The notes beneath the pieces are model-generated. The model was given only the letters and a program-made list of their open reading frames with translations. It was not told the DNA's origin and did not search any database. A program made the position numbers and the translations under genes. A stretch of 8,025 bases of DNA from Oscillospiraceae bacterium (GTDB lineage Bacteria; Bacillota; Clostridia; Oscillospirales; Ruminococcaceae): the NCBI GenBank assembly GCA_029240015.1, contig JARBTU010000105.1, positions 1-8,025 on the forward strand, given 5' to 3'. Below are positions 1 to 5,999 of this stretch, in pieces (position 1 is the first letter of the stretch; each line of letters begins with the position of its first letter).

Positions 1-29
1 TTTTCATTGTTTGTTATTTTCTTTAACAT
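1..29 (-). CDS. 5' end of an unidentified gene downstream of the flippase (partial)
   Basis: Only nine full codons are present, reading MLKKITNNE before the window ends. The start is supported by a clear ribosome binding site, GGAGAG (complement of 33-38), 3 nt from the ATG at 29-27. The ATG lies 31 nt past the flippase stop on the same strand, with no terminator between them, so the two genes are probably in one operon. Genes after a Wzx-like flippase are often glycosyltransferases or other polysaccharide assembly proteins, but nine residues do not allow a family call. That a gene starts here is likely; its function is unknown. Confidence 0.6.
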
Positions 30-60
30 ATGCTCTCCTATAAATCAACTAAAATAAACT

Positions 61-1344
61 CTAATTCGTTTTATTGTTTTTAATCAAGTTGTAGCAATAT
101 TTATAAAACACCAAATATGCTCCCGACACAAAAACAGACAGAATGCTCAAATATATCCCAAACGACACCGAAATAAAGATTGTAATAAACGATGGTATCA
201 GCATGCAAATCAAAAGGAAGAACTGCCAATACATCGTTTCTTTTTGTTTCTTCATTACTAACGCGCACGACGAAATCGGTGTTACAACAAATCTCACGGC
301 AAAAAGCGGAATCAAATATTTAAAATACTTTGCGGCTGTCGCCCATTCCTCACCCAAGACAAACGGGATTACCGGTTCCGCAAAAATAAACAGCAATGCA
401 AACGGAATAATCGAGAACCAGAGCAAAAATTTTGAAACCTTGTTGAATGTTTTTGCCAATCGCTCACCATCGTTTTGCTCATCTTTCACCTGTTTAATAA
501 AAACCTGTGATACTTGACCTGATATTAACGACAGCGGAAGCCCCAAAACGCGGTTCATCATGCCATAATATCCGACATACAGAGAAGAAAAGGAAAAATT
601 CATCGCTACCGGCAACACATTATAAGCAACGACATTTGCCATAGAGCTTGCCAGCGTATATTTAGGAAAATCCTTATGTTTTTTTGCACAGAACAAAAGG
701 TTGTCCACTGTCAGCATCTTCCGCTTGACTTTCCCTTTGAGTGTTCGTAACATCTGGGTATTGCCAAAAAAGTAGGAAAAGAACTGACCCACAATAAGAC
801 CCCAATAACCGCCATATAAATAACCCAACCCAAGCTGAAAAACAACTTGAACGACAGATTTAATCACATTAGCGGAAGAAATGGTCTTATAACGTTTAAA
901 TCTTACATTATAATAGTTAAGAACCGATGTCATCCCGCATACCAGCGTTGTAAGAGGAACAAACAACACGGCTCCCCATGAACTGCTAATTTGGAAAAAA
1001 CCCGCAATCTGATGCGAAAAAGGAATACACAGAATTGCGGTAAATAAAGAAAATATGACGGTAAAAAAAGAAGCGAGCAAAAAAACGCTGGTTGCTTCAT
1101 CATCATCGTCGGCAACGACAATCGCATAATCATAGCGCAGACAAGCCGCTTGGGAGGTTATGTTGATGATAGACACAAACAATGTATAAATTGCAAAAGA
1201 AGAAACGCTGTAAACTCTGGTTAAAAGCGGCGTGCAAAGTATCGGCAGTGCCTGAGCCGCCAATGCCCCGCTGAAAAGCGTCGCTACATTTTTTAAAAAT
1301 TCATTTTTGAAAAGTAAATTCATCTTTGATTTTATAAAGCTCAT
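61..1344 (-). CDS. Wzx-like polysaccharide/oligosaccharide flippase (MATE/MOP superfamily)
   Basis: This 427-residue integral membrane protein has about 12 hydrophobic segments, for example near residues 17-40, 47-62, 85-108, 122-143, 160-195, 303-323, 340-362 and 370-414. Family-type features are the N-terminal block with LFSGALAAQALP (23-34) and TRVYS (42-46), the conserved LRYDYAIV (69-76) followed by acidic residues 79-83, the RFKRYKTIS block (148-156), and the late EPVIPFVLGEEW segment (323-334). Members of this family move undecaprenyl-linked sugar units across the cytoplasmic membrane for capsule, teichoic-type or exopolysaccharide assembly. The start at 1344 is favoured over the internal Met8 because AAAGGAAG (complement of 1356-1363) lies 11 nt upstream, whereas Met8 has no ribosome binding site. 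The protein has the usual family length. The transported sugar cannot be inferred. A role as another lipid-linked oligosaccharide exporter of the same superfamily is possible. Confidence 0.85.
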   Translation of the reverse strand: MSFIKSKMNLLFKNEFLKNVATLFSGALAAQALPILCTPLLTRVYSVSSFAIYTLFVSIINITSQAACLRYDYAIVVADDDDEATSVFLLASFFTVIFSLFTAILCIPFSHQIAGFFQISSSWGAVLFVPLTTLVCGMTSVLNYYNVRFKRYKTISSANVIKSVVQVVFQLGLGYLYGGYWGLIVGQFFSYFFGNTQMLRTLKGKVKRKMLTVDNLLFCAKKHKDFPKYTLASSMANVVAYNVLPVAMNFSFSSLYVGYYGMMNRVLGLPLSLISGQVSQVFIKQVKDEQNDGERLAKTFNKVSKFLLWFSIIPFALLFIFAEPVIPFVLGEEWATAAKYFKYLIPLFAVRFVVTPISSCALVMKKQKETMYWQFFLLICMLIPSFITIFISVSFGIYLSILSVFVSGAYLVFYKYCYNLIKNNKTN

Positions 1345-1409
1345 GATAAGCAGAACTTCCTTTATAATTCCGAAAATATTCCAACTTTTTTACATAAATA
1401 TCAACCAAT

Positions 1410-1438
1410 ATTTTAGCATACTGAACTATAAGTGTCAA
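1410..1438 (-). promoter_or_regulatory. Promoter of the flippase operon
   Basis: On the minus strand a perfect -35 TTGACA (complement of 1433-1438) is followed by a 17-nt spacer and the -10 box TAAAAT (complement of 1410-1415). This is a near-consensus sigma-A promoter. Transcription would begin near 1403, giving a leader of roughly 60 nt before the flippase ATG at 1344. The rest of 1345-1505 is AT-rich and shows no other gene or convincing structure. Confidence 0.8.
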
Positions 1439-1505
1439 GGAAAACACCTATCTGCCCATCTCTTGTTGCAATGTTCCAAAGATATTTTAAGTAAAAACAT
1501 CATAT

Positions 1506-1534
1506 AAAAAAGCCGCATTCGATGCGGCTTTTTT
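1506..1534 (-). terminator. Intrinsic terminator downstream of tRNA-Arg
   Basis: A 13-bp perfect stem (1506-1518 with 1522-1534) has a 3-nt loop, a GC-rich core GCCGCAT/ATGCGGC, and A/T runs on both flanks. It can therefore act in either direction. It lies 10 nt past the 3' end of the tRNA gene on the minus strand and separates that gene from the flippase promoter. Confidence 0.9.
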
Positions 1535-1544
1535 ATCAAAAACT

Positions 1545-1621
1545 TGGCGCGCTTAATTGGATTCGAACCAACGGCCTGTCGCTTAGGAGGCGACCGCTCT
1601 ATCCTGCTGAGCTATAAGCGC
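1545..1621 (-). tRNA. tRNA-Arg, anticodon CCT (reads AGG)
   Basis: The 77-nt minus-strand sequence folds as a complete cloverleaf. The acceptor stem is GCGCTTA (1621-1615) pairing with TAAGCGC (1555-1549). The anticodon stem GTCGC/GCGAC encloses the loop CTCCTAA, with anticodon CCT at 1587-1585. The T loop TTCGAAT is present, the discriminator base is G, and the CCA end is encoded in the DNA (1547-1545). This tRNA decodes the arginine codon AGG. It is a single gene, flanked by its own promoter and a terminator. Confidence 0.96.
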
Positions 1622-1625
1622 ACAA

Positions 1626-1647
1626 TCGACCTCCCTCAGGGAGTCGA
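1626..1647 (-). other. Stem-loop in the 5' leader of the tRNA-Arg transcript
   Basis: On the minus strand TCGA plus CTCCC pairs with GGGAG plus TCGA around a 3-nt loop (TGA), with one bulged G. This gives nine base pairs. The structure lies between the predicted transcription start and the mature tRNA, and ends only 4 nt before the first tRNA base. It would form at the very 5' end of the precursor. It has no following T run, so it is not a typical terminator. Its function is unknown. Confidence 0.6.
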
Positions 1648-1656
1648 ACATTTATT

Positions 1657-1686
1657 ATTATATAATATTCACCTTTAAAATGCAAA
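1657..1686 (-). promoter_or_regulatory. Promoter of the tRNA-Arg gene
   Basis: The minus strand shows a consensus -10 TATAAT (complement of 1657-1662), an 18-nt spacer, and the -35-like TTTGCA (complement of 1681-1686). Transcription would start near 1650, about 30 nt before the tRNA. No terminator is visible between the upstream 52-residue gene and this promoter, so some read-through into the tRNA is also possible. Confidence 0.65.
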
Positions 1687-1722
1687 TATTATTTTTAGAC
1701 AAACGTTACGGATTTTAAAGTC

Positions 1723-1881
1723 TTATTTACTCCTTTTTTTGGCGAGGCAAGTTCCTTCTCTTTTTTCCGTTTCTTGAGAAAGAAATATTTCTTCTGTTTC
1801 TTGTTGAACTGACTGTAGTTCTTTAATAATGTCTGTAATCTTGCCGAACAATCTGTAATACATTTCTTTATAACCATCCAT
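1723..1881 (-). CDS. Small conserved-looking protein (52 aa), divergent from an XRE regulator
   Basis: The protein runs MDGYKEMYYRLFGKITDIIK and on to a lysine-rich end. It has an N-terminal KEMYYRLFGKI block (5-15), a predicted amphipathic helix or short coiled coil (about 12-35) ending in QQETEEIF, and a basic tail. It has no signal peptide, membrane segment or recognised catalytic motif. I recall similar short KEMYxKLFN...QQETEE proteins of unknown function in Clostridia, but this is memory, not a search. The start at 1881 is chosen because AGGTGAG (complement of 1886-1892) sits 4 nt upstream; longer in-frame starts would run through the operator and the promoter. A second ATG 4 nt downstream opens another frame (1695-1877), which I regard as a shadow. 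It shares its control region with the XRE gene, so the two probably work together. Confidence 0.75.
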   Translation of the reverse strand: MDGYKEMYYRLFGKITDIIKELQSVQQETEEIFLSQETEKREGTCLAKKRSK

Positions 1882-1900
1882 TTTTCTCACCTGCACCTTT

Positions 1901-1929
1901 ATTATGCCAGGATTTATGCCAAATTTCAA
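1901..1929 (-). promoter_or_regulatory. Promoter of the 52-residue protein gene
   Basis: The minus strand has -35 TTGAAA (complement of 1924-1929), a spacer of exactly 17 nt, and -10 CATAAT (complement of 1901-1906). Transcription would start near 1894, leaving a leader of only about 13 nt that is almost entirely the ribosome binding site. The -10 and the spacer lie inside one arm of the large inverted repeat, and the -35 lies in its central spacer. A bound repressor would therefore block this promoter. Confidence 0.6.
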
Positions 1930-1950
1930 TGGCATAAATCCTGGCATAAT
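1901..1950. promoter_or_regulatory. Operator: 21-bp inverted repeat with four TATGCCA half-sites
   Basis: Bases 1901-1921 and 1930-1950 are perfect reverse complements with an 8-nt spacer. Each arm contains two copies of the half-site TATGCCA or its complement TGGCATA, at 1903-1909, 1915-1921, 1930-1936 and 1942-1948. Copies within an arm are offset by 12 nt, slightly more than one helix turn, which suits cooperative dimer binding. The site lies between two divergent genes, one of which encodes an XRE-type HTH protein, so this is most simply its autoregulatory operator. Binding is inferred and not shown. Confidence 0.75.
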
Positions 1951-1968
1951 ATAATTAATTAAGAGGTG
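1950..1968 (+). promoter_or_regulatory. -10 box and ribosome binding site of the XRE gene
   Basis: A consensus TATAAT at 1950-1955 begins on the last base of the inverted repeat. It is followed by GAGGTG at 1963-1968, 5 nt before the ATG at 1974. No good -35 is seen: TTCAAT (1925-1930) is the best candidate but needs a 19-nt spacer. If the -10 is used, the leader is very short. Confidence 0.5.
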
Positions 1969-1973
1969 ATAAT

Positions 1974-2216
1974 ATGGTATACAAAAGATTAAGGGATTTG
2001 AGAGAAGACCGTGACTGGACACAACAAAATGTTGCCGACTTCTTGTTCATAAACAGACGAACATATTCGGCTTATGAAAACGGTGTAAATGCCATGTCCC
2101 CCGAGATACTCGTTAAATTATCGGACATATATGACACCAGTATTGACTATCTTTTAGAAGTAACCGATGTAAAAGAACCTTATCCAAGAAAGACAAAGCG
2201 TTCGTCTTCTTTATAA
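1974..2216 (+). CDS. XRE-family (Cro/CI-type) helix-turn-helix transcriptional regulator
   Basis: This 80-residue protein is a single HTH_3-type DNA-binding domain at about residues 4-62. The RLRDLREDRDWTQQNVADFL block covers helices 1 and 2. The recognition-helix segment is INRRTYSAYENG (26-37), and the domain ends in the typical LVKLSDIYDTSIDYLLEVTD stretch (46-65). A short basic tail (about 71-80, PRKTKRSSSL) follows, with no sensor or protease domain. Such proteins usually bind as dimers to inverted repeats. The four-half-site palindrome directly upstream is the obvious target, which suggests repression of both itself and the divergent 52-residue gene. The start is well supported by GAGGTG 5 nt upstream. 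The ligand or partner that would relieve repression is unknown. Confidence 0.92.
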   Translation: MVYKRLRDLREDRDWTQQNVADFLFINRRTYSAYENGVNAMSPEILVKLSDIYDTSIDYLLEVTDVKEPYPRKTKRSSSL

Positions 2217-2228
2217 TTATCATAAAAA

Positions 2229-2258
2229 CAGAGGGAAGAGCATTTGCTCTTCCCTCTG
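2229..2258 (-). terminator. Intrinsic terminator between the convergent XRE and dus genes
   Basis: A perfect inverted repeat (2229-2242 with 2245-2258, core GAGGGAAGAGC/GCTCTTCCCTC) forms a 13-bp stem with a 4-nt loop. On the minus strand it is followed by TTTTTATG, so it is best placed to end the dus transcript, 12 nt past the dus stop. On the plus strand the following sequence is less T-rich, but the stem could also help end XRE transcription. Confidence 0.88.
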
Positions 2259-2269
2259 CTGAATTTATC

Positions 2270-3247
2270 TTAATGTATCTCCTGTGCCAAGGCTTTGCAC
2301 ACAAGCTTTTCAATATCCTCATAGCTGGAAAGTGTTCCGCAATCCCGACGGAGAGAAGCCGCTCCATGCAGTCCTTTTAAATACCACGCCGCATGTTTTC
2401 TTGCTTCTTTCATCCCAATATACTCGCCTTTATACTCACATATAAGCTTAATATGTTCAAGCATAATGTTCATTCTTTGTTCCAGGTCAGGTTCTTCCAT
2501 ACTCTTTCCTGTTTCGAAATACTGTCTGATTTGCTCAAAAAGCCATGGTTTTCCGTATGCACCGCGACCGATCATCACAAGGTCACAGCCCGTTTTTTCA
2601 TACATGTCGATGCAAGTCTGAACATCTGTCACATCCCCGTTCCCGATAACGGGAACTTTCACCGCCTCTTTTACCTGTCTGATAATATCCGTATCCACGG
2701 GAGGCGTATACATCTGCTGTCTTGTTCTTCCATGAACCGTTATGGCGGACACCCCGCACTGCTCCATCCTTTTCGCAAAGTCAACTGCATTAACCGACTG
2801 GTCGTCCCAGCCTTTACGGATTTTTACCGTCACAGGGATGTCAACAGCACGAACCATCGCTTTTGTGATTTGTTCCGCGAGCTCAGGTGTTTTCATCAGT
2901 GCGCTCCCGCTCCCGCTTCCCGCCACTTTGGGAACAGGGCACCCCATGTTGATATCAATCACCTGAGGAGCATATTCAAGGCACTTTACAGCCGCTCTTG
3001 CCATAAAATCGGGATCATCTCCAAAAAGTTGAACCGCCATCGGCTGTTCAGCTTGGGTTACTGTCAAAAGCTCCTGCGTTTTTCTGTCCGAATAAAAAAG
3101 ACCTTTACTGCTTGCCATTTCGCCCACAACATATGCCGCGCCAAACCGCTTGCACATCTCTCTGAACGCACGGTCGGCAACCGAAGCCATCGGAGCCAAC
3201 GCCGCCGTTTTTTCTATTTTAACTGCCCCAATGTTCAGGTATTTCAT
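2270..3247 (-). CDS. dusB: tRNA-dihydrouridine synthase (DusB-type)
   Basis: This flavoenzyme uses FMN and NADPH to reduce specific uridines in the tRNA D-loop to dihydrouridine. The 325-residue length is normal. The N-terminal TIM barrel shows APMASVADRAFR (18-29), QLFG (73-76), and the NMGCPVPKV active-site segment (100-108) with Cys103 as catalytic acid. It continues with VKIRKGW (141-147), the VHGRTRQQMY block (171-180), and the FMN phosphate-binding GNGDV (202-206) and MIGRGAYGKPW (225-235). A C-terminal helical tRNA-binding region follows (about 245-325). The pattern, especially CPVPKV followed by GSGSALMK and GRGAYGKPW, fits the DusB group used by Gram-positive bacteria. The start has AAGGACGG (complement of 3253-3260) 5 nt upstream. 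It is a single gene, divergent from polA and followed by its own terminator. The exact uridine position modified cannot be read from the sequence. Confidence 0.95.
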   Translation of the reverse strand: MKYLNIGAVKIEKTAALAPMASVADRAFREMCKRFGAAYVVGEMASSKGLFYSDRKTQELLTVTQAEQPMAVQLFGDDPDFMARAAVKCLEYAPQVIDINMGCPVPKVAGSGSGSALMKTPELAEQITKAMVRAVDIPVTVKIRKGWDDQSVNAVDFAKRMEQCGVSAITVHGRTRQQMYTPPVDTDIIRQVKEAVKVPVIGNGDVTDVQTCIDMYEKTGCDLVMIGRGAYGKPWLFEQIRQYFETGKSMEEPDLEQRMNIMLEHIKLICEYKGEYIGMKEARKHAAWYLKGLHGAASLRRDCGTLSSYEDIEKLVCKALAQEIH

Positions 3248-3264
3248 CTAAACCGTCCTTTATA

Positions 3265-3293
3265 TTGATTAAATTAAAAAAATATTATATACT
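3265..3293 (+). promoter_or_regulatory. Promoter of the polA-ywlE-rimI-tsaD run
   Basis: TTGATT (3265-3270), a 17-nt AT-rich spacer and TATACT (3288-3293) make a good sigma-A promoter. Transcription would start near 3300, giving a leader of about 118 nt before polA. The same AT-rich block has TATAAT-like boxes on the minus strand (complements of 3284-3289 and 3296-3301) that could serve dus, but no convincing minus-strand -35 is seen. Confidence 0.65.
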
Positions 3294-3319
3294 ATATTAT
3301 ATGCGCTGTTGCACAATTC

Positions 3320-3354
3320 ATAAAAGGTGGCACAATATCATGTCCACCTTTTAT
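3320..3354 (+). other. Stem-loop in the polA leader, possible attenuator
   Basis: ATAAAAGGTGG (3320-3330) pairs perfectly with CCACCTTTTAT (3344-3354) around a 13-nt loop, and three further pairs (3332-3334 with 3341-3343) are possible inside. The 3' arm ends in TTTTAT, so it resembles a weak terminator. A second small stem, GCTGTG (3375-3380) with CACAGC (3395-3400), follows just before the polA ribosome binding site. Whether either has a regulatory role is unknown. Confidence 0.45.
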
Positions 3355-3417
3355 AAGATTATATCTACTTTTTGGCTGTGCGTCAAGCAACAACCACAGC
3401 AGAACGGAGTTTTCACA

Positions 3418-5979
3418 ATGAAACTACTTTGCATTGACGGAAACAGTATTTTGAATCGGGCATTTTATGGAATCAAACAGCTTTCTACCAAAAGCGGATT
3501 GCCCACCAACGCAATATTCGGATTTTTTAATATCCTTTTAAAGATGAAGCAGGAACTTTCTCCCGATGCCATCGTCGTTGCGTTTGATTTAAGCGCCCCG
3601 ACATTTCGGCACAAACAATACGACCTATATAAGGCCAACCGAAAAGGCATGCCGGACGAGCTTGCAGTTCAGCTTCCTATCACAAAAGACTTAATTAAAC
3701 TGATGGGATATATGGTTGTTGAAAAAGAAGGGTTCGAAGCGGATGATATTCTCGGTGCGTTTTCAAAGCGATGTCTTGACGAAGACGTTCAATGCGTCCT
3801 TGCTACAGGAGATCGTGACAGTCTACAGCTTGTAAACGAAAAAATCACCGTTCGACTTGCAACCACCAAAGAAGCGATTATTTATGACCCCCAAAAAATA
3901 ATGGAGACCTACGGCGTCACACCAAGGCAGCTGATTGAAGTCAAGGCTTTGATGGGGGATTCTTCAGACAATATCCCCGGCGTTAAGGGAATCGGGGAAA
4001 AGACAGCCCTCGGGCTCATTCAGCAGTTCGGCTCGCTTGACAATGTTTATGAAAATATTGAAAGCGAAGACATTAAGCCACGGATTAAAAACTTGCTGTT
4101 GCAAGAAAAAGAAACCGCCTATTTAAGCAGAGAGCTTGCCACCATTACCTTTGACGTTCCAATCGATTTAAACATAGAAAATTATCTGATAAAGCCACCT
4201 CAACAACCGGAATTAGTGGAAAAAATAACTGAACTTGAAATGGTCAGCCTGATTTCAAAGCTTGGACTTTCTGAGGCAGCCGCCATAGCTCCTCCAAAAA
4301 ATGAGCAGGAAAAACTTTGCTGTGATATTGCTTTGAATCCGAACACAGACGAGGTAAAATCCCAGCTAGAAAAAGCAGGCTCGTTCGACTTCATTATTGA
4401 CGTGGATGCAGGAGAACTTAAAACCCTTACAATTTGTCTTAACCGTTCCGCTTATCTTTATAACTATAATCCGCACATGGCTTTTGAACAGCTTATTGGC
4501 GGGAACAATCTTCCTAAAAGAACTGCCGGAGTCAAAAAAGTTTACCGCTATGCCATCGACAATGGTGTTACAGTTCAAAACATCGTTTTAGACACCGAAC
4601 TCGCGGCATATTTGCTGAACGCTTCCGCCAAAAGTTATTCCATCCCCGTTCTTTGTGAGGAGTATCTACAGGATACCCAAACCGATTGCGAACAGAAAGA
4701 CGTTGCACTTTTCAGCCCGCTCTGTGACGCACTTGAAGCTGATTTGAACAAAAAGAACCTGTCCAAACTGCTCACGGAAATCGAGATTCCTTTTGCTGAA
4801 GTATTGGCAGAAATGGAACTTACGGGATTTCGCATTGATTTAAGCGGTGTTACGGAATTCGGCAATATGCTGGAGCAAAAAATAGAAATCTTAAACGCAG
4901 AAATCATGGAACTTGCGGGTGAAATATTTAATCCCAACTCTCCGCAGCAACTGGGAGAGATTTTGTTCAACAAACTTTCGCTCCCTGCCAAGAAAAAGAC
5001 CAAGAGCGGATATTCCACCAACTCAGAGGTCTTGGAGTATCTTGCGGACAAACATCCGATTGTTCCGAAAGTACTTGAATACCGAAAGCTTACAAAACTC
5101 AACTCCACTTATGTGGTGGGCTTGAAAAAAGTCGTCGGAGCAGATGGAAGAGTTCATTCTATATTTAAACAAACAGAAGCAAGAACGGGACGCATCAGCT
5201 CCACCGAGCCGAATATGCAGAACATTCCTATACGGACCGAGCTTGGAAAAGAAATGCGCAAGTTCTTTGTGGCCAAAGACGGATATGTATTGATTGATGC
5301 TGATTATTCTCAGATTGAACTTCGTATTCTTGCCCATATCGCGAATGACAAAAATATGATTGATGCCTTTTTACACAATGCCGACATCCACAGCATTACG
5401 GCGTCTCAAGTTTTTGGCGTCCCTCTTGAGGAGGTTCCTCCGGTTCTAAGGAGCCGTTCCAAGGCTATCAACTTTGGCATCGTCTATGGAATCGGCGCAT
5501 TCAGCCTGTCGCAAGACATCGGTGTAACCGTTTCGGAAGCCGCAAGTTATATTGACAACTATCTGAAAACTTATAGCGGTGTAAAAAAATATATGACCGA
5601 CACGGTCGAGTTCGGAAAAAAACATGGCTATGTGTTAACTTTGTTTGACCGCCGAAGGGATCTCCCCGAGCTTTCATCCTCCAACCACAACCTCAAAGCT
5701 TTTGGCGAAAGAGTCGCCATGAACACCCCAATCCAAGGAAGTGCTGCAGATATTCTCAAGATTGCCATGATAAAGGTTCGCAAGAGACTGCATGACGAAA
5801 ATCTTGATGCGAAAATTGTTCTTCAGGTTCATGATGAAATCATTCTTGAAGCAAGCGAAAAAGACTCAGAGCACGCCGCCCAAGTATTGAAACAGGAGAT
5901 GGAGCATGCCGCTCAGCTCCACGTTCCGCTTAAAGCGGACGTTTCCAGTGGGAAGACATGGTATGCGGCCAAAGAGTAA
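3418..5979 (+). CDS. polA: DNA polymerase I
   Basis: PolA fills gaps and removes RNA primers in Okazaki fragment maturation and excision repair. The 853-residue protein has a 5' nuclease domain (about 1-285) with metal ligands Asp7, Asp57, Asp109/110, Asp132/134 and Asp181/184, and the helix-hairpin-helix GVKGIGEKTA (188-197). The middle domain (about 320-440) has the fold region of a 3'-5' exonuclease but lacks its active site: a DVD (328-330) replaces the DxE pair, and the other two aspartates are not seen. It is therefore probably non-proofreading, like Bacillus PolA. The polymerase domain (about 450-853) has motif A DADYSQIELR (627-636), motif B with Arg678, Lys682, Phe686 and Tyr690, and motif C QVHDE (803-807). 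The ATG at 3418 is chosen because it begins the conserved MKLLCIDGNS and has CGGAG 8 nt upstream; the open frame back to 3265 lies in the promoter and leader. It is the first gene of the plus-strand run. Confidence 0.97.
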   Translation: MKLLCIDGNSILNRAFYGIKQLSTKSGLPTNAIFGFFNILLKMKQELSPDAIVVAFDLSAPTFRHKQYDLYKANRKGMPDELAVQLPITKDLIKLMGYMVVEKEGFEADDILGAFSKRCLDEDVQCVLATGDRDSLQLVNEKITVRLATTKEAIIYDPQKIMETYGVTPRQLIEVKALMGDSSDNIPGVKGIGEKTALGLIQQFGSLDNVYENIESEDIKPRIKNLLLQEKETAYLSRELATITFDVPIDLNIENYLIKPPQQPELVEKITELEMVSLISKLGLSEAAAIAPPKNEQEKLCCDIALNPNTDEVKSQLEKAGSFDFIIDVDAGELKTLTICLNRSAYLYNYNPHMAFEQLIGGNNLPKRTAGVKKVYRYAIDNGVTVQNIVLDTELAAYLLNASAKSYSIPVLCEEYLQDTQTDCEQKDVALFSPLCDALEADLNKKNLSKLLTEIEIPFAEVLAEMELTGFRIDLSGVTEFGNMLEQKIEILNAEIMELAGEIFNPNSPQQLGEILFNKLSLPAKKKTKSGYSTNSEVLEYLADKHPIVPKVLEYRKLTKLNSTYVVGLKKVVGADGRVHSIFKQTEARTGRISSTEPNMQNIPIRTELGKEMRKFFVAKDGYVLIDADYSQIELRILAHIANDKNMIDAFLHNADIHSITASQVFGVPLEEVPPVLRSRSKAINFGIVYGIGAFSLSQDIGVTVSEAASYIDNYLKTYSGVKKYMTDTVEFGKKHGYVLTLFDRRRDLPELSSSNHNLKAFGERVAMNTPIQGSAADILKIAMIKVRKRLHDENLDAKIVLQVHDEIILEASEKDSEHAAQVLKQEMEHAAQLHVPLKADVSSGKTWYAAKE

Positions 5980-5999
5980 GTGAAGGAGCAAATATTTTT

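Noticed and set aside
143..517. 124-codon plus-strand frame
   Set aside because: It is antisense to the flippase, has no ribosome binding site, and the flippase frame fully explains the region.
1545..1621. tRNA-Arg as an integration site for a mobile element
   Set aside because: No repeat of the tRNA 3' end and no integrase or phage gene is seen in the window.
1695..1877. 60-codon frame overlapping the 52-residue gene, starting 4 nt downstream
   Set aside because: It arises from the tandem ATGGATGG at the start. The other frame has the recognisable KEMYYRLF and QQETEE blocks and better ribosome binding site spacing.
1723..2022. 99-codon version of the 52-residue protein
   Set aside because: The extra N-terminal part would be translated across the inverted repeat and the predicted promoter and into the opposing XRE gene. 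A strong ribosome binding site lies directly before Met at 1881.
1723..2216. Type II toxin-antitoxin module
   Set aside because: The genes are divergent and not co-directional, the small protein lacks any known toxin motif or hydrophobic segment, and nothing suggests nuclease or kinase activity. It remains only a remote possibility.
2393..3268. 291-codon open frame on the plus strand
   Set aside because: It is antisense to dusB, whose motifs are unmistakable. The frame has no ribosome binding site and a composition typical of a shadow frame (many His, Cys and Phe).
3265..3417. Extra 51 codons open in frame upstream of polA, from an ATG-less-supported start at 3265
   Set aside because: The stretch overlaps the promoter, lacks a ribosome binding site and has no similarity to the conserved PolA N-terminus, which begins exactly at MKLLCIDGNS (3418).
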